A program made the position numbers and the translations under genes. From assembly GCF_001969365.1 (NCBI RefSeq), contig NZ_CP019312.1, positions 2,108,001-2,172,000 of the forward strand: a DNA stretch of 64,000 nt, read 5' to 3'. The notes beneath the pieces are model-generated. The model saw only the letters and a list, made by a program, of their open reading frames with translations. It did no database searches and was not told the origin of the DNA. Below, in pieces: positions 25,210 to 33,341 of the stretch. Every line of letters starts with the position of its first letter. The first letter of the stretch is position 1. Source of the DNA: Tateyamaria omphalii. GTDB taxonomy: Bacteria; Pseudomonadota; Alphaproteobacteria; Rhodobacterales; Rhodobacteraceae.

Positions 25210-27783
25210 ATGCCCGTCGTCGTTGTCGAATCCCCAGCCAAAGCCAAGACGATCAATAAATATCTCGGCAGCGACTACACCGTTCTGGCCAGCTACGGCC
25301 ACGTGCGCGACCTGCCGCCCAAGGACGGATCCGTCGATCCGGATAACGAATTTGATATGCTGTGGGAGGTCGCCTCTGACAGCAAGAAACACGTCAAGGC
25401 CATCGCCGACGCACTGAAAGACGACAATGCGCTGATCCTCGCCACTGACCCCGATCGCGAGGGCGAAGCCATCAGTTGGCACCTGCAAGAGGCGTTGACC
25501 AAGCGAAAGTCGATCAAGAAGGACACGGACGTCAAGCGCGTCACCTTCAATGCCATCACCAAGGCGGCTGTAACCGAGGCGATGAAGAACGCGCGCCAGG
25601 TCGACATGCCTCTGGTCGAGGCGTATCTGGCGCGCCGTGCGCTCGACTACCTGGTGGGTTTCAACCTGTCGCCCGTTCTGTGGCGTAAATTGCCCGGTGC
25701 AAAATCGGCAGGCCGGGTCCAATCCGTGTGCCTGCGCCTGATCACTGAACGCGAGATGGAGATCGAGGCCTTCCGCGCCCGCGAATACTGGTCCGTCAAG
25801 GCCGTGCTCGCGTCCCCGCGGGGACAGGAATACGAGGCGCGGCTCGTCAGTCTCGCGGGCAAGAAGCTCGAGAAATACGACCTGGAAAACCAGACCGCCG
25901 CCGAAATGGCCCAGCAGGCCATCACCAGCCGCGATCTGAAGATCCAGTCGGTCGAGGCGAAACCCGCCTCCCGCAACCCCTCTGCCCCGTTCATGACTTC
26001 GACCCTGCAACAGGAGGCCAGCCGCAAGTTCGGGATGGGTGCCCGTCAGTGCATGTCGTCGGCCCAGCGGCTCTATGAGGCGGGCCACATCACTTATATG
26101 CGGACCGACGGCATCGACATGGCGCCGGAGGCGGTTCAAAACGCCCGCGACGCGATCAAAGATCGCTATGGCGCCGACTATGTGCCGTCGAGCCCGCGCA
26201 TGTACAAAAACAAGGCCAAGAACGCGCAAGAGGCACACGAGTGCATCCGCCCCACGGACATGGCCAAGGATGCCGCGAGCCTCAAGATCTCGGATGATGA
26301 CCAGCGCAAGCTTTATGACCTGATCTGGAAGCGGACCCTTGCCTGCCAGATGGAAGGCGCGCGGCTCGAACGCACCACGGTCGAGATTGGCAGCGATGAC
26401 GGACAGGTCGGCCTGCGTGCGACCGGCCAGGTGGTGCTGTTTGACGGGTTCCTGCGCGTCTATGAGGAAGGGCGCGACGACGATGTGGTCGATGACGACG
26501 ACAAGCGCCTGCCGCAACTGAGCGAGGGCGAGCCTGCGGACAAGCGGTCGGTCACGCCAGAACAGCATTTCACCCAGCCCCCGCCCCGCTATACGGAGGC
26601 GACACTGGTCAAGCGCATGGAAGAGTTGGGCATCGGCCGCCCCTCGACCTATGCCAGTATCGTCACGACGATCCAGGACCGCGAATACGTGCGCAAGGAC
26701 CGCAACCGTCTGATCCCCGAGGACAAGGGGCGGCTCGTCATTGCATTCCTCGAGAATTATTTCCGTAAATATGTGGGCTACAACTTCACTGCGGGCCTTG
26801 AGGAAGAGCTGGACGACGTCAGCGCGGGCGACCGCAATTACAAGGACGTGCTCGGCCGCTTCTGGCAGGATTTCAGCGCTGCGATTGCAGAAACCTCCGA
26901 ATTGCGCATCACCGAGGTGCTGGAAAAGATCAACGAGGTGCTGGAGCCGCACCTGTTCCCGCCGCTTGAAGACGGGGGCGATCCGCGCCTGTGTCCAAAT
27001 TGCGGGGTCGGCCGCCTGTCCATGCGCACGGCCCGGTCCGGTGGCGCGTTCATTGGCTGCTCGAACTACCCCGAATGCCGCTACACCCGCCCCTTCGGTC
27101 CGCCGGATCCAGAGGCGGAGGCCAGTGCCATTCCGCCCGAAGGCAAGCTGCTGGGCGAGGATCAGGGCGACGAGATCCGGGTGTTCAAGGGTCGCTTTGG
27201 CCCCTACGTCCAGCGCGGGGAAGTGACCGAAGAAAACAAGAAGCCGCCCCGCCAGTCGATCCCCAAGGATTGGGTGCCCGAAGACCTGGAACTTGACCGC
27301 GCCGTCATGCTGTTGTCCCTGCCCCGCGAAATCGGGCCACATCCCGAAGATGGCGTGATGGTCTGGGCGAATATCGGGCGCTACGGCCCCTATCTGAAAC
27401 ACGCCGAAAGCACCTCGGATCGCGGAGGCACCAATGCCAACCTCGAGGGCATCGACGAGGTGTGGACCGTCGGGATGAACCGCGCCGTGCAATTGCTGGC
27501 CGAAAAGGTCGCCAGTCGGGGTGGGCGCGGTGCTGCGGCCAAACCGCTGCACGAACTCGGCGAACACCCGGACGAAGGCGGCCCCGTCAATGTCATGAAG
27601 GGCAAGTACGGCCCCTATGTAAAGTGGGGTAAGGTGAATGCGACCATTCCAAAGGGGACGGAACCTCAGGATGTCTCCATGGAGATGGCTGTACAGTTGA
27701 TTGCCGAAAAGGCGCCGAAAAAGAAAACGGCGCGCAAGACCGCCGCCCCGAAAAAAACGGCAGCCAAGAAAAAGTCAGCCTGA
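25210..27783 (+). CDS. topA: DNA topoisomerase I
   Basis: This 857-residue type IA topoisomerase relaxes negative supercoils. The TOPRIM domain opens with VVVESPAKAKTINKYLG and has DPDREGEA at residues 80-87. The active-site tyrosine is Tyr296 in ITYMRTDGI. One four-cysteine zinc finger starts at Cys595 (CPNCGVGRLSMRT, then CSNYPEC). It is followed by three C-terminal topoisomerase repeats of the KGRFGPYVQRG type and a lysine/alanine-rich tail (KKKTARKTAAPKK). The ATG at 25210 begins two residues before the TOPRIM strand; the upstream open stretch to 25147 is not needed. It converges on marR with a 9-base overlap. Confidence 0.96.
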   Translation: MPVVVVESPAKAKTINKYLGSDYTVLASYGHVRDLPPKDGSVDPDNEFDMLWEVASDSKKHVKAIADALKDDNALILATDPDREGEAISWHLQEALTKRKSIKKDTDVKRVTFNAITKAAVTEAMKNARQVDMPLVEAYLARRALDYLVGFNLSPVLWRKLPGAKSAGRVQSVCLRLITEREMEIEAFRAREYWSVKAVLASPRGQEYEARLVSLAGKKLEKYDLENQTAAEMAQQAITSRDLKIQSVEAKPASRNPSAPFMTSTLQQEASRKFGMGARQCMSSAQRLYEAGHITYMRTDGIDMAPEAVQNARDAIKDRYGADYVPSSPRMYKNKAKNAQEAHECIRPTDMAKDAASLKISDDDQRKLYDLIWKRTLACQMEGARLERTTVEIGSDDGQVGLRATGQVVLFDGFLRVYEEGRDDDVVDDDDKRLPQLSEGEPADKRSVTPEQHFTQPPPRYTEATLVKRMEELGIGRPSTYASIVTTIQDREYVRKDRNRLIPEDKGRLVIAFLENYFRKYVGYNFTAGLEEELDDVSAGDRNYKDVLGRFWQDFSAAIAETSELRITEVLEKINEVLEPHLFPPLEDGGDPRLCPNCGVGRLSMRTARSGGAFIGCSNYPECRYTRPFGPPDPEAEASAIPPEGKLLGEDQGDEIRVFKGRFGPYVQRGEVTEENKKPPRQSIPKDWVPEDLELDRAVMLLSLPREIGPHPEDGVMVWANIGRYGPYLKHAESTSDRGGTNANLEGIDEVWTVGMNRAVQLLAEKVASRGGRGAAAKPLHELGEHPDEGGPVNVMKGKYGPYVKWGKVNATIPKGTEPQDVSMEMAVQLIAEKAPKKKTARKTAAPKKTAAKKKSA

Positions 27784-28224
27784 CTTCTGTTCAAGCTCGG
27801 CGACCCGCCGGACGACCTGCCCCAGGATATCGAGCAGACGATTCTGGTCTTCATCGTCCAGGGCAGACAGAAACAAATTCATGTTGCGCAGGTCCTGGCG
27901 GTGTATCGCTTCGGCGATTTCGCGACCTTCGTCGGTCAGGCTCAGATCAAAGGCCCGACGGTCGTCTGCGCTTTGGGCGCGGATGATCAAACCGCGTTTG
28001 ATCAGGCGGGACACGACGCTGCTTATGGTCGTGGGAGCAATGCCCAAGGCATCCGCGATGGCCGTGGCGCGCACCGGCGCCCCTTGGCGCAGCATGCCGA
28101 GTGTATGAAAATCCAACGCATTGAAGCGAATGACGTGTTGATGCTGGGGCTGCGTGCGTTCGCTGACAAGCATGACACGCATCAGCGTCCGCACGTGTTC
28201 CAACAGTTCGGAGTCTTTGGCCAT
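27775..28224 (-). CDS. MarR family transcriptional regulator
   Basis: A 149-residue winged-helix regulator: the helix-turn-helix lies in APVRATAIADALGIAPTTISSVVSRLIKRGLIIRAQSADDRRAFDLSLTDEGREIAE, ending in the wing with the conserved D-D-R-R-A. Flanking helices form the dimer. The start was placed at 28224 because TGGAGA stands about 10 bases upstream; an in-frame ATG at 28272 lacks a ribosome site and touches the palindrome. The divergent gene and the 34-bp palindrome between them suggest autoregulation and control of the neighbour. The ligand is unknown. Confidence 0.88.
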   Translation of the reverse strand: MAKDSELLEHVRTLMRVMLVSERTQPQHQHVIRFNALDFHTLGMLRQGAPVRATAIADALGIAPTTISSVVSRLIKRGLIIRAQSADDRRAFDLSLTDEGREIAEAIHRQDLRNMNLFLSALDDEDQNRLLDILGQVVRRVAELEQKSG

Positions 28225-28276
28225 GTCGGTTTTGTCTCCAAAACCACTTGAATCCACAAGGGCACAATCCATTTAG

Positions 28277-28310
28277 TACGATATTCGCATCTTTTACTGC
28301 GAGAATCGTA
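28277..28310. promoter_or_regulatory. Probable MarR operator palindrome
   Basis: TACGATATTCGCA and TGCGAGAATCGTA are 13-bp inverted repeats with two mismatches, separated by 8 bases (28277-28289 and 28298-28310). The element lies between the divergent marR and secreted-protein genes and ends 15 bases before the latter's start, where bound repressor would block transcription both ways. Confidence 0.7.
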
Positions 28311-28325
28311 TAATGGAGATCTGTC

Positions 28326-28949
28326 ATGTCCTCACGTCACGCCTTTGCCCTTGCCCTGATCACCCTGCCGTTCGCCACGGGTTCCGTCGCGGGCAGTATC
28401 GCGCCCTTGAACATGCCCAACCTTACCTTTGCAGAAGACATCGCGGACGTCCCGCCGCCCCCCGGATTGGCGCGCGACACCAAGTACCTGACCAATACCG
28501 AAACAGCGACCTTCACAGGGACGGTGGGTCAGGTGCGCGCCTTCATGGATCAAAACCCGATCACCGACTTCGTCACCCCAACCGAAGCCATCCCGGCCAT
28601 TGAAGGCATTCAGGTGCTGTCCGGCACCTGGCCGGAACCGGGCGCCGTCCGCCGCGTCGATCTGGCGGGCGGTCACAGTGTGCACGAACGGGTTCTGACC
28701 AACACTCCGACCGCTTTCACCTATCAGATTTGGGACATAACCGCGCCTGCGGGCAGGGTGGTGGACCACATCAAGGGCGAGTTCACCTTTGAGCAGCGGG
28801 GCGACACGGTTCACGTAACGTGGGATTACAACATCAAGCCGAATATTTTTGTCGCCCGTCCGGCCATCAACCGGTATCTGCGCGACGATTTCGGCCCTTT
28901 CATGCGTGCAGGATTGAATGGCACGGCGAACGCCTACGCAGAACGCTAA
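28326..28949 (+). CDS. Secreted protein, SRPBCC-like, next to marR
   Basis: A 207-residue protein with a signal peptide (SSRHAFALALITLPFATGSVAGS). The mature sequence has TNTETATFTGTVGQVRAFMDQ, HSVHERVLTNTPTAFTYQIWDIT and VVDHIKGEFTFEQRGDTVHVTWDYNIKP, an alternating strand pattern that resembles a START/SRPBCC lipid-binding fold, though I could not confirm the family. It probably acts in the periplasm. It is the likely target of the divergent MarR regulator and ends in a terminator at 28966. Confidence 0.7.
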   Translation: MSSRHAFALALITLPFATGSVAGSIAPLNMPNLTFAEDIADVPPPPGLARDTKYLTNTETATFTGTVGQVRAFMDQNPITDFVTPTEAIPAIEGIQVLSGTWPEPGAVRRVDLAGGHSVHERVLTNTPTAFTYQIWDITAPAGRVVDHIKGEFTFEQRGDTVHVTWDYNIKPNIFVARPAINRYLRDDFGPFMRAGLNGTANAYAER

Positions 28950-28965
28950 GAGGCCCAAACCTTCG

Positions 28966-28996
28966 GGGCATTTCCTTGGCGTGGAATGCCCTTTTT
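28966..28996 (+). terminator. Rho-independent terminator after the secreted-protein gene
   Basis: GGGCATTTCC pairs with GGAATGCCC (one bulged T) around a 7-base loop, followed directly by TTTTT. Confidence 0.75.
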
Positions 28997-29068
28997 ATGA
29001 AATATCTCACACCCCAAGGGTCACGCACGCAGATGAGGCGTAGTATACCGCTGCCATCGCTGACCAAG

Positions 29069-29116
29069 TTGACTTTGAACGTGCATACATTCACATACTA
29101 ACGCATACAGTGAATG
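29069..29116 (+). promoter_or_regulatory. Candidate promoter/operator of the CoA-transferase operon
   Basis: TTGACT (29069-29074) resembles a -35 box; the best -10-like hexamer, CATACT (29094-29099), is at a long 19-bp spacing. An inverted repeat CATTCAC (29088-29094) and GTGAATG (29110-29116) covers that position, and GCATACA occurs twice within it. The element is 30-77 bases before the first gene of the operon. The promoter call is weak; the repeat is clear. Confidence 0.4.
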
Positions 29117-29145
29117 CTCTGCCACCGGGCCTGTTGGGGAAATAG

Positions 29146-29841
29146 ATGAAGAAGATATACGGCTCTGCCACCGAAGCGCTGGATGGGCTCTTGTTTGACG
29201 GCATGTTCATCGCAGCGGGCGGGTTCGGTCTGTGCGGTATTCCCGAACTTCTGCTCGACGCGATCAAGGATGCCGGGACAAAGGATCTGACCTTTGCCTC
29301 GAACAACGCAGGCGTCGATGATTTCGGGATCGGCATCCTGCTGCAGACCCGCCAGGTCAGGAAAATGATCTCGTCCTATGTGGGCGAGAATGCCGAATTC
29401 ATGCGCCAGTACCTGTCGGGCGAACTGGAACTTGAGTTTAATCCCCAAGGCACCTTGGCTGAACGGATGCGCGCGGGTGGCTGCGGCATCCCCGGCTTCT
29501 ATACCAAGACCGGCGTCGGCACGGTGATTGCCGAGGGCAAGGAACACAAGGATTTCAACGGCGAAACCTACATCATGGAAGAGGGCATCTTTGCCGATCT
29601 GTCCATCGTCAAGGCGTGGAAAGCGGATGCAACGGGCAACCTCGTCTTCCGCAAGACCGCCCGCAACTTCAACCCGCCCGCTGCGATGTGCGGCAAGGTC
29701 TGTATCGCCGAGGTCGAGGAAATCGTCCCGACAGGCAGCCTGGACCCCGACCACATCCACCTGCCGGGCATCTACGTCCACCGCCTGATCCAGGGCGAAC
29801 ACGAAAAGCGCATCGAACAACGGACAACGCGCGCCGCGTAA
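29146..29841 (+). CDS. scoA: 3-oxoacid CoA-transferase subunit A
   Basis: A 231-residue subunit of the enzyme that moves CoA from succinyl-CoA (or acetyl-CoA) to acetoacetate and related 3-oxoacids. Family features are KIYGSATEALDGLLFDGMFIAAGGFGLCGIPELLLDAI at the N-terminus, ELEFNPQGTLAERMRAGGCGIPGFYT and HKDFNGETYIMEEGIFADLSIVKAWKAD. It needs subunit B, encoded 1.05 kb downstream; here the two genes are separated by a LOV kinase gene, whereas they are normally adjacent. Confidence 0.92.
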   Translation: MKKIYGSATEALDGLLFDGMFIAAGGFGLCGIPELLLDAIKDAGTKDLTFASNNAGVDDFGIGILLQTRQVRKMISSYVGENAEFMRQYLSGELELEFNPQGTLAERMRAGGCGIPGFYTKTGVGTVIAEGKEHKDFNGETYIMEEGIFADLSIVKAWKADATGNLVFRKTARNFNPPAAMCGKVCIAEVEEIVPTGSLDPDHIHLPGIYVHRLIQGEHEKRIEQRTTRAA

Positions 29842-29852
29842 GGAGCCAGGCC

Positions 29853-30881
29853 ATGCCTGACACCATCGAAGAACTGCTGGAAGACGACAAATCCTTTGAG
29901 GGGTTCACCCGGGCACAGGTGTCCATGGTGGTGACCAATCCTCATCTCGAGGACAATCCGATCGTGTACGTCAATCAGGCGTTTACACGGTCCACCGGCT
30001 ATGCGCGATCCGCCTCGATCGGGCGGAATTGCCGGTTCCTGCAGGGCGACGACACGCGCAAGGCGGACGTGGACAAGCTGCGCGCAGGCATCGAAGCCGA
30101 AGAAAGCGTAACGGTCGACATCCTGAACTACCGCGCCAACGGCGAGCCGTTCATGAACCGCCTGATCGTGGCGCCCGTCCAGGACAACCGGGGCAAGACG
30201 CAGTTTTTCATCGGAATCCAGAAGGAACTGCGCGGCAACGAAATGTCGACCAGCGCCGAAGAGATCAACGCCCAGCTGATCGAGATCCAGAACCGGGTCG
30301 CCTCCGACCTGTCGATGATCATCGGTATGATCCGTCAGCAATCCGGCAGCACGTCGGTCCCAGAGGACTTTGCCGCCCTCTCGCGCCGGATCGAAACACT
30401 GCAACTTCTCTACGAAGAGATGAAGCTGAGCGATCAGCAATCCAACCGCGACAGCATTCAGATGGGCAGCTACCTGTCCCGCTTGGCCGCCGCCATTGCA
30501 CATATCGAAGGACGCTCGGGCATCCGCGTGACCTTGCAGATCGAATCCCTCGAAGTGCCGATCGAGACGGCAACCCGGGTCGGCCTTGTCCTGTCCGAAT
30601 TGCTCACCAACGCCTTCCAGCACGCCTTTGACCGGATCGACATGGGCCTGGTCGAAGTGCGAATGAGCCGGCTGAGCGCGGGCGGCCTGCGCCTGATCGT
30701 GGCCGATGACGGCGTGGGCATTCCCGCCGACATGGAATGGCCCGACAGCAAGACCGTGGGCGGTCGCATCGTGTCCGGCCTGATCGAAGGGCTGGAAGGC
30801 ACACTGCATCTCGGCCGCGGTGCCGCGGGAAGTTTTATCACCATCGACGTGCCAGCAGGCGCGGCACTCACCGACGAATAA
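29853..30881 (+). CDS. LOV-domain blue-light sensor with HisKA_2/HWE-type kinase region
   Basis: A 342-residue soluble protein. Residues 20-127 are a PAS/LOV domain with the flavin-adduct motif GRNCRFLQG (Cys60) and the flavin contacts NYRANGEPFMNRL and FFIGIQ. Residues 130-200 form the dimerisation helices of a HisKA_2-type kinase and 205-338 the ATPase domain with N-box ELLTNAFQHAF (249-259), G1 VADDGVGIP and a G2-like GGRIVSGLIEGLEG. Where the family has its phosphoacceptor (H-R-V-K-N-N-L), this protein reads NRVASDL with Asn147, and it has no histidine at all between residues 32 and 216. It may be a pseudokinase or signal without a canonical histidine. AAGGAG precedes the ATG; gaps to the flanking CoA-transferase genes are 11 and 9 bases. 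Confidence 0.9.
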   Translation: MPDTIEELLEDDKSFEGFTRAQVSMVVTNPHLEDNPIVYVNQAFTRSTGYARSASIGRNCRFLQGDDTRKADVDKLRAGIEAEESVTVDILNYRANGEPFMNRLIVAPVQDNRGKTQFFIGIQKELRGNEMSTSAEEINAQLIEIQNRVASDLSMIIGMIRQQSGSTSVPEDFAALSRRIETLQLLYEEMKLSDQQSNRDSIQMGSYLSRLAAAIAHIEGRSGIRVTLQIESLEVPIETATRVGLVLSELLTNAFQHAFDRIDMGLVEVRMSRLSAGGLRLIVADDGVGIPADMEWPDSKTVGGRIVSGLIEGLEGTLHLGRGAAGSFITIDVPAGAALTDE

Positions 30882-30890
30882 GGACGACTG

Positions 30891-31517
30891 ATGCCCTGGG
30901 ATCGCAACCAAATGGCGGCGCGTGCCGCGCAGGAATTGGAAGACGGCTGGTATGTGAACCTCGGGATCGGGATTCCGACGCTGGTGTCCAACTACATCCC
31001 CGACGGGATCGAGGTGACCCTGCAATCCGAAAACGGCATGCTGGGCATGGGCCCTTTCCCGATTGAGGGCGAAGAAGACGCCGACCTGATCAACGCGGGC
31101 AAGCAGACCATCACCGAACTGCCCCAAACCGCGTATTTCGACAGCGCGCAGAGCTTCGGCATGATCCGTGGCGGCAAGATCGCCATGGCGATCCTGGGGG
31201 CGATGGAAGTCGCTGAAAACGGTGATCTGGCCAACTGGATGATCCCGGGCAAGCTGGTCAAGGGGATGGGCGGTGCCATGGACCTCGTCGCGGGTGTCGG
31301 CCGCGTCGTGGTGGTCATGGACCACACCAACAAGCACGGCGACAGCAAGGTGCTCAAGGAATGCACCCTGCCCCTGACGGGCAAGGGCGTCGTAGACCGC
31401 ATCATCACGAACCTTGGCGTGCTTGACGTAGTCGATGGCGGTCTCAAGATCGTCGAGGTGGCCGATGGCGTGACCGAGGACGAGCTGCGCGGCGCTACGC
31501 AAGCCACACTTGTCTAA
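30891..31517 (+). CDS. scoB: 3-oxoacid CoA-transferase subunit B
   Basis: A 208-residue subunit carrying the catalytic glutamate: Glu47 in the [10 protein letters not shown] motif, which forms the glutamyl-CoA intermediate. Other family parts are [54 protein letters not shown] and [19 protein letters not shown]. With subunit A it activates acetoacetate for ketone or polyhydroxybutyrate use. It follows the LOV gene by 9 bases and overlaps the small acetyltransferase by 8 bases. Confidence 0.93.
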   Translation: MPWDRNQMAARAAQELEDGWYVNLGIGIPTLVSNYIPDGIEVTLQSENGMLGMGPFPIEGEEDADLINAGKQTITELPQTAYFDSAQSFGMIRGGKIAMAILGAMEVAENGDLANWMIPGKLVKGMGGAMDLVAGVGRVVVVMDHTNKHGDSKVLKECTLPLTGKGVVDRIITNLGVLDVVDGGLKIVEVADGVTEDELRGATQATLV

Positions 31518-31800
31518 GGTCGACATCCGTCGCGAAGAAAGCGGTTCAAAGGGTCGCTATGTCCTGACGCGTGATGGGGCAGAGGCAGAACTGACCTATT
31601 CGATCCTGTCGCCGCAGACGCGCATCGCAGATCACACAGGCGTGCCGGATGCGATGCGGGGCACGGGCGCGGGCCAGGCGCTCGTGAAACGCCTGGTCGA
31701 AGACGCACGTGCCGAAGGATGGAAGATCGTGCCGCTCTGCCCCTTCGTCAATGCGCAACGCGCAATGCACCCCGACTGGGCCGACGCATTCAACGTGTGA
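31510..31800 (+). CDS. Small GNAT-type acetyltransferase (YjdJ-like)
   Basis: A 96-residue protein of the minimal Gcn5-related family: a strand pair [19 protein letters not shown], then [38 protein letters not shown], where R-G-T-G-A-G is the acetyl-CoA loop and CPF the conserved end. The start is a TTG at 31510, inside the last codons of scoB; no ATG or GTG is available in frame before the first conserved strand. It is the fourth gene of the CoA-transferase/LOV operon. The substrate is unknown. Confidence 0.8.
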   Translation: MSKVDIRREESGSKGRYVLTRDGAEAELTYSILSPQTRIADHTGVPDAMRGTGAGQALVKRLVEDARAEGWKIVPLCPFVNAQRAMHPDWADAFNV

Positions 31801-31859
31801 CACCGCGCCGTCTTCTGACACAGAAAACGGACCGGCATTTTTGTTAAATTCCGGGCACG

Positions 31860-32669
31860 TCAATTCATGGCGGCGAACACGCAGCCATCGGTCACAAGTT
31901 CCGGCGGCGTAATACACAACCCCTTGGCCACCTGAAACGTCGCCAGCACCTTCGGCACATAATCCCGTGTTTCGGAATACGGAGGCACGCCAGCGTGGCT
32001 TTTCACGGCTCCCTCGCCCGCATTGTAACCCGCAAGGACCAGCACCGGATCACGGTCGAACCTGTCCATCAACCAGTCGAGATACTTGACCCCGCCAGTG
32101 ATGTTCTGCTCGGGCAGAAAGCTGTCCTTGACCCCGAAGCGATCGGCGGTCGCAGGCATCAGCTGCATCAGCCCTTGCGCACCCGCGCTGCTCGTGGCGT
32201 CGACACGCCCCGCGGACTCGACCATCATCACGGCAAGGACCAGCGCAGGCGACACATCCGTGCCGATCGTCGCCTTGAGGATCTCGACCCCCTGGGCCTG
32301 GGCGAGCGTTTGCATCTGTTGCAACCGCGGCACCGGCACCGGCTGTTTGGCCCGGGCAAGCGCACGCAGCGCCTGGTCCAGGCGCCCCGGCCCGGCCTGA
32401 TCCAGCGCCGGAGAGACGTCATTCCAGAACCAGTCAAAGCGCGTTGAGGGCGCGCTTGGCGCGACCGCTGGACTGCCGGGCGGGACAGCCGCCGGTTCGG
32501 CTTCCGGGGCCTCCGGTTCGATCTGCACGGTGATAAAGCGTTTTGAACCCGGCTTCGGCGGCTTGACCCGTTTGGCCGAAAAGTCCTTGAACGGCGGCGG
32601 GTCTTGCGCGGCGGCGCTCCCAAAGGACAACGCCAACGCCGTCAGGGCGACAACGGACAAACGAACCAT
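31860..32669 (-). CDS. Lytic transglycosylase (SLT domain)
   Basis: A 269-residue exported protein. Its signal peptide is MVRLSVVALTALALSFGSAAAQ. A proline-rich linker (residues 35-75) leads to a Slt-type domain from about 135: the catalytic Glu151 in MMVESAGRVDATSSAGAQGLMQLMP, then ATADRFGVKDSFLPEQNITGGVKYLDWLMDRF and VLAGYNAGEGAVKSH. It cleaves peptidoglycan glycan strands and could locally open the wall for envelope machines. It lies next to the pilus locus but is transcribed away from it, so a pilus role is only a guess. Confidence 0.9.
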   Translation of the reverse strand: MVRLSVVALTALALSFGSAAAQDPPPFKDFSAKRVKPPKPGSKRFITVQIEPEAPEAEPAAVPPGSPAVAPSAPSTRFDWFWNDVSPALDQAGPGRLDQALRALARAKQPVPVPRLQQMQTLAQAQGVEILKATIGTDVSPALVLAVMMVESAGRVDATSSAGAQGLMQLMPATADRFGVKDSFLPEQNITGGVKYLDWLMDRFDRDPVLVLAGYNAGEGAVKSHAGVPPYSETRDYVPKVLATFQVAKGLCITPPELVTDGCVFAAMN

Positions 32670-33037
32670 AGGACTGCTCTCGATCTGCGCCCGCTCTTTT
32701 GGCGGACATCGCAGCAAATATTGCAGAAATCGGCGTTTCAGGCCAGTCCGAGGGTTTAGAAAATGGCAAAGCTGCCACATTTGCAGTCCGGATTAACGAA
32801 AATTACACGAATTACATACCACGCTTCAAATTTTTTTTATATTTTTCAGCATGTTACTAATTTTCCGCAAAAAAATTCGAGGGCGACGCGAAATCCCCAA
32901 TAACCCGCCAAATTCGTGCCCCAATCCCCCGACTATATAGCGGCATACCAAGTCGGACACGGGCCAGAGAGAGAGTGGCCCACCAAGGCTGGCAAGGTTG
33001 AAACGCAAATCTACTGATCCTTTGGAGGGACAAAATC
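32670..33037. other. AT-rich intergenic region upstream of the pilin genes
   Basis: This 368-bp gap between the divergent transglycosylase and pilin genes is far richer in A/T than its surroundings, especially 32760-32920 (runs such as TTTTTTTTATATTTTT). It should hold the pilin promoter, but I find no convincing -35/-10 pair or CtrA box. GGGCCA and TGGCCC (32961-32966 and 32976-32981) form a 6-bp hairpin with a GA-repeat loop in the presumed leader, and GGAGGG at 33024-33029 is a strong ribosome binding site for the first pilin. Confidence 0.7.
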
Positions 33038-33241
33038 ATGATCAAGTTCATCAAAAACTTCCGCAAAGACGAAAACGGTGCCGTGACGGTTGACTGGGTT
33101 GTTCTGACCGCAGCCGTGGTTGGCCTGGCAATTGCTGCTTACGGCTCGATCTACTCCGGTGCATCCGACCTGACCGCAGCCACCGAAACATTCCTGGACG
33201 GCCAGACTGTTGGCTCCATCGGTATCCCTGCTGCCGAATAA
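33038..33241 (+). CDS. flp: Flp-type pilin, first copy
   Basis: A 67-residue prepilin of the Tad pilus. The short basic leader (MIKFIKNFRKDENG) is followed by the processing site and hydrophobic helix G-AVTVDWVVLTAAVVGLAIAAYG. Classical Flp pilins have Glu-Tyr at positions +5/+6 after the cut; here it is Asp-Trp. The prepilin peptidase gene lies 10 kb downstream. A strong Shine-Dalgarno and a terminator directly after the gene suit a highly expressed structural subunit. Confidence 0.92.
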   Translation: MIKFIKNFRKDENGAVTVDWVVLTAAVVGLAIAAYGSIYSGASDLTAATETFLDGQTVGSIGIPAAE

Positions 33242-33266
33242 TATTCAGGCGTAACCGTCTGATGAC

Positions 33267-33302
33267 AGGGGCCGTGACCATATCCGGACACGGCCCCTTT
33301 TT
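33267..33302 (+). terminator. Terminator/attenuator between the two pilin genes
   Basis: AGGGGCCGTG and CACGGCCCCT form a perfect 10-bp stem (33267-33276 with 33289-33298) followed by a T-run to 33302. It would release most transcripts after the first pilin, so that the second pilin and assembly genes are expressed at a lower level by read-through. Confidence 0.88.
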
Positions 33303-33341
33303 GCACCCAAAGACATTACAGTGTCGTTAAAGAGGTCCGCC

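Noticed and set aside
25207..27567. Very long antisense open frame (about 786 codons) opposite topA
   Set aside because: It lies wholly within topA, which has all family motifs. Long antisense frames are expected in GC-rich genes, and this one has no recognisable domain.
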